Assembly: GCF_030704535.1 (NCBI RefSeq)
Contig: NC_081813.1
Coordinates: 3,310,001-3,374,000, forward strand
Direction: 5' to 3'
Length of the DNA stretch: 64,000 nucleotides
From: Vitis vinifera
Taxonomy: Eukaryota; Streptophyta; Magnoliopsida; Vitales; Vitaceae
Below are positions 56,901 through 64,000 of this stretch, in pieces. The notes beneath the pieces were generated by a model. It was not told where the DNA came from, did no database searches, and was given only the letters and a program-made list of their open reading frames with translations. Within the stretch, counting starts at the first letter, position 1. Every line of letters begins with the position of its first letter. The position numbers and the translations under genes were made by a program.

Positions 56901-59900
56901 TCACATACAAAAGCATCTCCCATTAGTTTCCCAAGCAAGTTTTACCTTGAGTTCCTATACATTTATAGAAAGCTTTTGCTTAGCCCAAAACTATCTAATG
57001 CTATTAAAGCCCAAAAATTTCAAATGGGAGTAATTGGACTGAGGAGAAGCCACACATCAAGTATTTCCGCCCTTGAACATGGCAGAAAGTGAACCTTCCA
57101 AATGACATGAAAAACTATGCAGAAAGAACAACACACCTCAACATTTCCAAAATAAGATCCTTCATATTATTAAAATAAAACGCAAAAGAAAAAAGGAAAA
57201 AAAAAAAAACAAGAAGGAAACAAAATTTGTGGTTTGTGGCAGAAAATTCTTACCCTCTGGAGTGCATCTTCTCCAATATGGATATTGCTTCAATAGCAAT
57301 GCATGCAACCATTTCAATGGACATACTGGAATTAAGCAAATATCTTCATTAGGCAAATACAAGCACAAAATGGTAAAAGCAACAGAACCATTTGTAGCAT
57401 ATAAAAAATAATAAATCATATTTTCATCTCACTCACGTGTGAGAGTTATTATTCCAAACATCCCACAAGCTTGGTCCAAGCATGTCCATAACCTGCAACC
57501 ATTCAGGTTTTCTATCACACAGACATTCTAAATTAAGGAGAAACAGACTAAAGAAACTCCACAGTTGACCACCATAAATTCATAACCAACAAGACAGCAA
57601 ATGATAGCATACCATGACATAGTAGTCTCCCTGTCGACCCTTAAAGTGGACTCTCGGTACACCATGACTTCCACCCAAAGTGCTGTTCAATTATATCAAC
57701 AAATGAAAAAAGTTTCACGCATATTATGAAAATCCAAAAATCATGAGAGTAGGAATAACAGAACCATACTTGTACACTTGCCACTCGTATGGTGGCCCAT
57801 AATTACAGCCCTTGCTACTTCTGTGTTCAAATTTCAGGGCCACCTAAAATCAATAGGAGATAGATATGTTTCAGAAAAAAAGAAAAGAAACAGATCAACA
57901 CAATAATCAAAAAATAAAACCAAAATATACCTCCAGAGCCCCAGGGCCAGTAGTTCGGTCACTTGGATTTATAGGAGACACACGACGGCCAACATACACT
58001 TGCCCAAATCCTCCCTTTCCCAACTTCCTTTCCATCCTATACAACGGGGATCCTCCAACCTGAACCTGTAGTCCAGAAGACAAGGGCTTAAATACATTGT
58101 GTGGAGATGCAATGAAAATAAGGCAACATATTCGCAGCTACAGAACTCTTAGCATACATCATTTGATAGGTTGCTATCAGCAAAACAAAGATCATGAGTC
58201 GCTTTTTATGAATATTTAACAAAATATAAAATGAATGACCATAAAGTAAACCCAAGCCATTCTCATTAATTAATAAGATAAATTTCTTTTTTTTTTTTTT
58301 TTTTTTTTGATAGGCAAAAGAGCAATATGGATAAAAGAGTCAAAAAAAGGCTACACCAAGTACACAGGAAGCATACATGTGCACTCCAAGAAAAAAACAA
58401 GAAAACCCTCCCCTTATTGGCAAACCTAATTGATAAGATAAATATAGTTTATTAGTACAATGCAAATACTAATTAACATTGTGCCAAAAAAGAAATAACA
58501 AACAAGCCCAAGGTGTGAGGCCAGTGAACATGCTGCCAAAAGTCTAGGTAATAAAAAAAAGTAGATTCGCTTAAGCCTACAACTGCCTGGTTAACCCATA
58601 TGTGTTTCCAAAGCAAAATGGTTTTAAGTTACCTGAATCAACAACATATTTTAATGAATCTTGGCGTCCACTTCCAAAACTTTTTAGGAATTGTATGAAA
58701 AATTCAAACTTGCACTCTGAGACCTCTTGATGGAAACTTCAACTACACTTATGATTTATCTATAATTAAGGTACCAGGAGAGGATAGTAAAGACTTGGAG
58801 GAGAATGACGCTTTGACAGCTAAAGTTGCAAATCAGATACAGTTAATAAAGGAGACAAGGCAAAGGAGAGACATGAAGAAGAGATGAATTTTGCTATTAA
58901 TTACTACAAAACCACTTTTACCATTGCGTGCATTACATTCAGCTTGAAAAAGAAGATGAAATTACTAAAGCTAGCAAGAGACATGAGTCCTCCAGCTTCT
59001 TTAAATGTCAGAACCGCATCTATAGAATGCGGTTAAAATTCTTTTTTCTTTAAAATGCAATTTGATGTGCAACCTGAACTCGCATCCCCTGAATGCGAGT
59101 TCAAAAAAATAATTAAATAAAAAAAAGGCCGCGTGGCAAGCCACGCGGCAATGTAAAAAATTTCTGGCAGACAAGAATTATACTTTAAAACAGCCAAAAA
59201 AACTCTAAACACAAATGAAGCACATATTGAACTAATAATGAGCAGAAGAAAGGAAAACCAGCACATAAAGAAAACATAGTGCCTGTCTCATGGCACAAAC
59301 AAGAACTGCTTTCTGTTCCTGAAAATGGAAAATATGAAAGAACACACTAACCATGTCTGGCAACATGTTTTCAAAGACTATTTCCAGAATATTTCATTAA
59401 AAAGATCATTCATCAAATTATCAGTTTCCATGTTTTCAAAATTCCAAACATGTTGACAATAGAAAACCATCCAAAAATGAATATGTTCATTATTTTTATT
59501 CTAAAGGCGTTAACATCTCTAGATGCATCATTTTCATTTCTGCTACCAAAACAAGTCCATAGTGTATTCAGCACTTTTTCTCTCTTGCCTATCATATTGA
59601 TAATTTCTTTGTGAACGAATAGCAATTCAGCAAAATGTCAAAACTGTTCATTTTCATAGCAAAGAACTCCCAATATAAGATAGGTGTGACTAAGAAAAAA
59701 ATCTAGGTCCCCATAAGAACTCCAAAAAAAAAAATTAAATTACTAAAAGGGTCATTCAGCACCAGAACCTTGTATATTTTCAATAGGGTACACACACACA
59801 CATATATAGATTGTTCCAAAAAAAATAGAAAAGAAAAGAGAAAACAACTAAAGATAATAATAATTACCTTCTTACATAAGTATCTAACTTAAAATTCTGG

Positions 59901-60942
59901 AAAATTTCCTCATTTCAATAGTTGAACCCCCATATTAGAAAAACAAAAGACAACAAACCAGAGGTGAATTATACAACAATAAGAAAAGACAATCAAAACC
60001 CAATGCAAAAATGTCCTCCAAAAAAATATTGGAAGAAGGTAAGTCCTTCTGAGTCATCTGGCAATCACTACTAAAAACACCAATGTCATGCACGTCTAGA
60101 ACACCCATTTGCAGTTTCAAACATAATATCAGAAAAAGCAATAAGACCCAGTGCAAAGGTTTCCCTCATAAAACATATCAGAACAAGGTAAGTCCTTCCC
60201 TACCCTCGAGCTTTCACCACAAAAAAATACCAAACATAAAACGTTATAAAATTTAGAGCACCATATGCAAGTGTTCACCACTAAAAACACCAAATTATGC
60301 AGCATTATAAAATTTAGAACATCATCTGCAGTAACAAAAGTACATATCCTCCGTTTCATGTAATCCTAGAATTGAACCCCAAAAATCCTCAGAATTCCAC
60401 TTCCTCTACTTCATGGAAAATCCAAAATGCAGTTTATGAAAGAGTAAATGTAATTCGCCAGCTATACAATCAAACATCATCTCCGATCAACTAAACACAA
60501 CTCAAACAAAAACAATAAAAAATAACCAAAACAAGAACAAAAACAAAAGTAAAGACCAGACCTTCTCGGGAAGGGGAGCAGTGCTTCCCTCATCTTCACC
60601 GACATGTGCCTTCTCTGCGCTCCGACCCCCACTATCGAAATCGTCCATTTTCTTTTTCCCTACCTCGTCGTTCTGGGCCCCACCGGCACCACCAACACGA
60701 GCTTCGTCCAAGCGCCTACCGTCCTCCTCCTTCCCCCGCACTTGTGCCGCCGCCCCTGCCGCGACTAAGTTCTCATCGATCGCCGGCTGCTGCCTGTTTT
60801 TCGGCGCCTCTGCTGCCGCTCGCCGCCGCCGTGTCCTCGTCGCAATCGCCTCACCTTCAATCGGATTCGCCTCCCGCTGCTCCTGCTGGTTCGCTGCTCC
60901 TGCTGGCCGACCCCTGCGCACTCCACTACGCAGTACAGGCAT
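53901..60942 (-). CDS. MLK: MUT9-like / photoregulatory (PPK) protein kinase, CK1 branch, 700 aa
   Basis: Nuclear Ser/Thr kinase; Arabidopsis MLK/PPK kinases phosphorylate histones H3 and H2A, phytochrome-interacting factors and cryptochromes. Sixteen exons: 60562-60942, 57931-58065, 57770-57843, 57613-57682, 57437-57492, 57254-57325, 56307-56401, 56149-56215, 55896-56025, 55548-55766, 55281-55411, 54868-55042, 54602-54692, 54363-54520, 54089-54277, 53901-53960 (2103 bases, open frame). Residues 1-127 are a basic and Ala-rich N-terminus starting [13 protein letters not shown]. The kinase domain runs from about 136: glycine loop GKGGFG (143-148), K176 in VALK, catalytic HGDVKPEN (266-273, HGD not HRD) and DLG (291-293, not DFG), the last two typical of the family. 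An acidic stretch and PKKKVR (451-456) are a likely NLS. Residues about 460-700 are the conserved C-terminal extension of MLK proteins. Length equals that of Arabidopsis MLK1-4. Which member it matches cannot be decided by eye. Intron 1 is about 2.5 kb and contains a retroelement fragment and three hairpins. Confidence 0.93.
58284..58427 (-). mobile_element. 5'-truncated non-LTR retroelement fragment in kinase intron 1
   Basis: A T tract (58287-58308) followed by GATAGGCAAAAGAGCAATAT is the inverted A-tailed 3' end of an L1-type LINE or SINE. It is flanked by a 16-base direct repeat with one mismatch: AATTAATAAGATAAAT at 58268-58283 and AATTGATAAGATAAAT at 58428-58443. That is a target-site duplication, so the insert is 144 bases. 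In transcript sense the element lies in the same strand as the kinase gene. Confidence 0.8.
59012..59149. other. Cluster of three perfect GC-rich hairpins in kinase intron 1
   Basis: Hairpin 1: AACCGCAT (59012-59019) with ATGCGGTT (59027-59034), 7-base loop. Hairpin 2: GAACTCGCAT (59076-59085) with ATGCGAGTTC (59093-59102), 7-base loop. Hairpin 3: GCCGCGTGGC (59128-59137) with GCCACGCGGC (59140-59149), 2-base loop. All stems are perfect, in an otherwise AT-rich intron, and the first two share CGCAT/ATGCG. Origin unknown; a transposon terminus is possible. Confidence 0.85.
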
Positions 60943-61330
60943 CGTTCATCCTTCAAATCTCATCCTCAAAACCCAGTTTTTTCCTCTTTCGACCTTCATT
61001 TCCAACACCATCGCCACCAACACCACCATCACCGCCACAGATCAGCCAAAAAACACTATCAGAATCACGCGGATAACAATAACAAATGTATCACAACAAT
61101 CAGACGAAATTCAACACTAAAATCGTCACCGTTTCAAATGCCCCAAACCTGACGTCCTCCTCCGCAGACTCTGATCACAGAAATCCACCAAACCTCACCG
61201 AAATCGAAGAATGTGATATCGCTACAGCGAAATTAGGGTTCCGAAGATCGACGATGTTTTAGGGATCTTTAGAGAGAGACAGAAAAATGTAATAGAGAGA
61301 GAAAGAGCGAGGGGGGGGGCTTCGACTACT
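60943..61330 (-). promoter_or_regulatory. 5' UTR and core promoter region of the kinase gene
   Basis: Minus-strand reading is CT-rich (TTTCTCTCTCTATTACATTT and CTGTCTCTCTCTAAAG), with an AACCCTAATTTCG block, typical of plant leaders. A run of about nine Cs lies near 61310. No TATA box is evident. The leader likely starts near 61300. Confidence 0.5.
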
Positions 61331-61987
61331 CTCACAGCGATAGAGAAAAGGGGCAAATGATTTCCATTTATATTATTGTTGGGAAAACTAGAAAGAAAAT
61401 TGTCTGTCTACACGTGGGTAAATATCCGACGTCCAAGCGGAAGTATGGACGGTGAGGATTTGGGCGTTGTATACGGTGGTGGGGAAATCAGATAAGAGGG
61501 AATTGCAGATGAAATTACCGAAGAGGACCCCCGCACTGGGGTTGTTGCGCTACTGACATTTTTGACACGCAGTAGTACTCCAGTGTACAAGTGCCACTGC
61601 GTAACGGAAACGTTTTCTGTAGCTTCCAGCCGTTGGATTAATCTGTGGTTGATGGAGTTTCGGGCCCACTGCTTTACGTTAATGGGCTGGGCGTAGCCGT
61701 AACAGTCCGGCCCACTAATTCAGTTTTACAAATGTGCCCATCAAATAATCAGTTCTCCGACGTTTATACCTTACCTCCATTGTAATTTCGCGTAAAATGA
61801 AGGGCATTTGACCCCTGGACCGTTTCACAAAAACTAGGATTATTTTTTCTTATCAAAACAATCCTCTTCAATTAAATAAAAAAAATTTAATATGATCCAT
61901 TTTGATTCTCTTAGATATTGAGTCTCATTTAGTGAGTGTAAAAATATCCACTCAATTAATTATAAAATCTAAAGTATTTATTATAGG

Positions 61988-62027
<40 letters not shown>

Positions 62028-62978
62028 CATTTAACAGATATTTGATAAATTACAATTAATTTTAAATTAATTTCTTTTAAAATATTGTATATTAAAAAAT
62101 ATTTTCAAATTTACAACAATTTACGTCACATTGAAAATTGTTTTTTTAAAAGATACGTTTAATATAAATTCAATTTTATAAAATTTTAAAAATATCTCTT
62201 AAAAAACAATTTTAGTATAAATTCATTTTTTTTTCAATAAATGATTTACATGAAAAATGTGAAAAGTTCTAAATTTTATCGCAAATTTATTGATAATTTC
62301 ACAAGTACACCTTTTTAAGAATTTTTTTCATAAATTAGCTATAGGGTATTCTACCTAACGGGCGAAAAAAGTCTAAAATATGAAATCCACCGATCCTATT
62401 TTATGACAAAAAAATCTAAAATAGGCAAATTTTTTAATATAATGCATTTAATTTTTTTTATAATTAATTTTAAGAATTGGTAATTTAATTTATTTATTAA
62501 GGTATAATTTGGATACATTTCTTATTTTTTATCGGATTTGTTTGATTGTCATTGTCATTGTAACTCAATGACTTGTTTCAATTTTCATTTTTTATTTTAT
62601 TTTATATTTAATTGTACATATAAACTTTTATTTAATTGTTTGGTACTTATAGTGGATCATTGAAAATGTGCTCCTTAAGAAACAGTACGTGAATAAATAA
62701 TTCTTGGAGGCTTTATGTTGAAAATTTGATAATTTAAAAGAAAAATATTATTTCAAAATTTACAAGTTTTAAAAGTGATTTTTGAAAACATAAGATAAAT
62801 CCATATTTTTTTAAAATAAGATATTTTACTATAATATAAAAAAATTATTTTAAAAAGAACTGGAAAAAAAAAATGTGTATCCAAACCATACTAAGTCATT
62901 GGGTAAGCTTTAAAATGACAAAGAGTTGTCCCATAAAAAATTATAAAACTTAAAAATCTGCAAAATGTGAGCATACAA
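61331..62978. other. Upstream flank of the kinase gene, AT-rich, no gene seen
   Basis: The first 400 bases are GC-richer and may hold distal promoter elements. From about 61850 the sequence is strongly AT-rich with an (AT)n tract. No open frame or RNA structure that I can support until the tRNA at 62979. Confidence 0.6.
61989..62022. repeat. (TA)17 microsatellite
   Basis: Pure TA dinucleotide tract of about 34 bases. Confidence 0.9.
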
Positions 62979-63051
62979 GCCCGTCTAGCTCAGTTGGTAG
63001 AGCGCAAGGCTCTTAACCTTGTGGTCGTGGGTTTGAGCCCCACGGTGGGCG
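62979..63051 (+). tRNA. trnK-CUU: tRNA-Lys(CUU)
   Basis: 73 bases with a full cloverleaf: acceptor GCCCGTC with GGTGGGC (G-T pairs at positions 5 and 6), D arm GCTC/GAGC, anticodon stem CAAGG/CCTTG with loop CTCTTAA (anticodon CTT), T stem GTGGG/CCCAC. A box TAGCTCAGTTGG is consensus. The T loop reads TTTGAGC, so the nearly invariant C56 is T (63034); the B box is therefore GGTTTGAGCC rather than GGTTCGAGCC. A run of six Ts about 16 bases downstream could end Pol III transcription. It heads a degenerate tandem array, so it may itself be on the way to becoming a pseudogene. Confidence 0.75.
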
Positions 63052-63404
63052 TGATTTGTTTATCTATTTTTTACCTACAGGCCTTTCCTTAGGCCCAACA
63101 TGTAATCAACCCTAGCTTAGTCAGTAGAGCGTTACATTTGAGCTTTCATATATTCCATACTCGTGGGCCTTTTTTTGTTTTCCTCATTCATGGGCCTTTG
63201 TTTATGTGAGTTTCATAGAAACTCTAAAAAGAGGTCCAAAAACTTTTGGTTCAATAAGTTAAGGACATTCAAGCCCATCTAATTCATGGACGTGTATTTG
63301 TTCAATTTTTTTATACTCATGGGCCTTTTCCTAGGCCCAACATGTAATCAACCATTGGTTAGATGAGTTTCATGAAAACAATTCAATAAGTTAAAGATGT
63401 TCAA

Positions 63405-63477
63405 GCCCGTCTAGCTTAGTCAGTAGAGCACAAGGCTCTTAACCTTGAGATCATGGGTTTAAGCCCCACCGTGGGTG
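63405..63477 (+). pseudogene. tRNA-Lys(CUU)-like copy 2
   Basis: 73 bases aligned without gaps to the tRNA at 62979. The CTCTTAA anticodon loop is kept, but the T loop is TTTAAGC and the acceptor, D and T stems carry mismatches. Probably not functional. Confidence 0.75.
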
Positions 63478-63692
63478 AGTAATTGTAATTATGTTTTCTA
63501 ATAGATAAAACCAATTTTTTTTCATATCTTTCATACTCATGGGCCTTTGTTTATGTGAGTTTCATAGAAACTCTAAAAAGAGATCCAAAATCTTTTGATT
63601 CAATAAGTTAAAAACAGTCAAGCCCATCTAATTCAATTAATAGAGCGTAAGAGGCCCAAAATCTTTTAGTTAAATAAAACAAGACTATCCAA

Positions 63693-63765
63693 ACCTGTCT
63701 AGTTTAGTTCGTAGAGCATAAGGCTTTTAACCTTGTGATCCTGGGTTCGAGCCCCACAGTGAGCG
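63693..63765 (+). pseudogene. tRNA-Lys-like copy 3, anticodon changed to TTT
   Basis: 73 bases in register with copy 1. The anticodon reads TTT (GGCTTTTAACC). The B box is perfect (GGTTCGAGCC) but the acceptor stem has three mismatches and the A box ends TTCG. It could still attract TFIIIC but should not fold into a stable tRNA. Confidence 0.7.
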
Positions 63766-63926
63766 TGTAATTGTTATCTGGTGTCACGCTTTCTTTTCAC
63801 AGAAATTCTAAAAAGAGGTTCAAAATCTTTTGGTTCAACAAGTTAGAACATCCAAACCTATTTAATTCAATCAATAGAGTGTAAGAGACCTAAAATCTTT
63901 TGGTTCAATAAGTTAAGAATATCCAA

Positions 63927-63999
63927 GCCCGTCTAGCTTAGCTGGTAAAGAGCAAGGCTTGTAACCTTGTGATCATATGTTTGAGTCCCACGGTGGGCG
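63927..63999 (+). pseudogene. tRNA-Lys-like copy 4, anticodon position TGT
   Basis: 73 bases at the window edge. Acceptor ends match copy 1 well, but the anticodon triplet reads TGT, the T stem is broken (ATATGTTTGAGTCCCAC), and the D arm is disturbed. Confidence 0.7.
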
Positions 64000-64000
64000 T

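Larger units (their letters stand above)
63052..64000 (+). repeat. Tandem array of tRNA-Lys-derived units, continuing beyond the window
   Basis: Full-length tRNA-like copies alternate with truncated ones that keep only the 5' half (about 63109-63145, 63270-63290, 63617-63650, 63853-63885). Between them a shared spacer recurs: GTGAGTTTCATAGAAACTCT, AAAAGAGGTCCAAAA, CTTTTGGTTCAATAAGTTAA and then a short lead into the next AAGCCC. Spacer length varies. The array begins at or just before the tRNA at 62979. Confidence 0.85.

Noticed and set aside
60581..61120. Long plus-strand open frames (179 and 156 codons) opposite the first kinase exon
   Set aside because: They are antisense shadows of a GC-rich, Ala/Arg-rich coding exon and its leader. 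The minus-strand reading gives the conserved MLK N-terminus joined in frame to the kinase domain.
1..64000. CRISPR arrays, operons, bacterial phage or plasmid features
   Set aside because: Sequence is clearly plant nuclear DNA. The tandem repeats seen lack regular spacers and are ordinary satellite, duplication or tRNA-derived arrays.

Overview
The window is nuclear DNA of a higher plant, almost certainly a woody eudicot; grapevine (Vitis) is my best guess from gene structure and repeat style, but that is inference. It is AT-rich, its genes have many GT-AG introns, all protein families are plant families, it carries miniature transposons and an old plastid-DNA insertion, and it ends in nuclear tRNA-Lys sequence. 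Coding joins were worked out by hand. All five multi-exon models give a reading frame divisible by three with no internal stop.

Layout. (1) 1.4-19.3 kb, minus strand: two head-to-tail full-size ABCG (PDR) transporters of the ABCG29/ABCG36 clade, 1438 and 1493 aa, with nearly the same exon plan. (2) About 19.8-39.4 kb: roughly 20 kb without a credible gene. It holds Tourist-like and other miniature elements, tandem repeats, a possible LTR relic and a decayed plastid trnY-trnE fragment. (3) 39.7-41.8 kb, plus strand: a 373-aa protein with the 2-oxoglutarate/Fe(II) oxygenase fold. It lacks the usual iron and 2OG ligands and ends in a membrane anchor. (4) 41.8-45.6 kb: repeats only. (5) 45.7-50.7 kb, plus strand: a 247-aa SAWADEE homeodomain protein (SHH1 type, RNA-directed DNA methylation). 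(6) 53.9-60.9 kb, minus strand: a 700-aa nuclear MUT9-like/PPK kinase (CK1 branch), convergent with SHH. (7) 63.0-64.0 kb: a structurally good tRNA-Lys(CUU) heading a degenerate tandem array of tRNA-Lys-derived units that runs off the window.

The genes do not form an operon-like system. The transporter pair is a tandem duplication with divergent regulatory segments. SHH1 and the MLK/PPK kinase are both chromatin-related but probably adjacent by chance. I see no convincing new multi-gene system. The best leads are the tail-anchored oxygenase-fold pseudoenzyme, the tRNA-Lys-derived array, a cluster of three perfect GC-rich hairpins in the kinase intron, and the regulatory divergence of the transporter paralogs.
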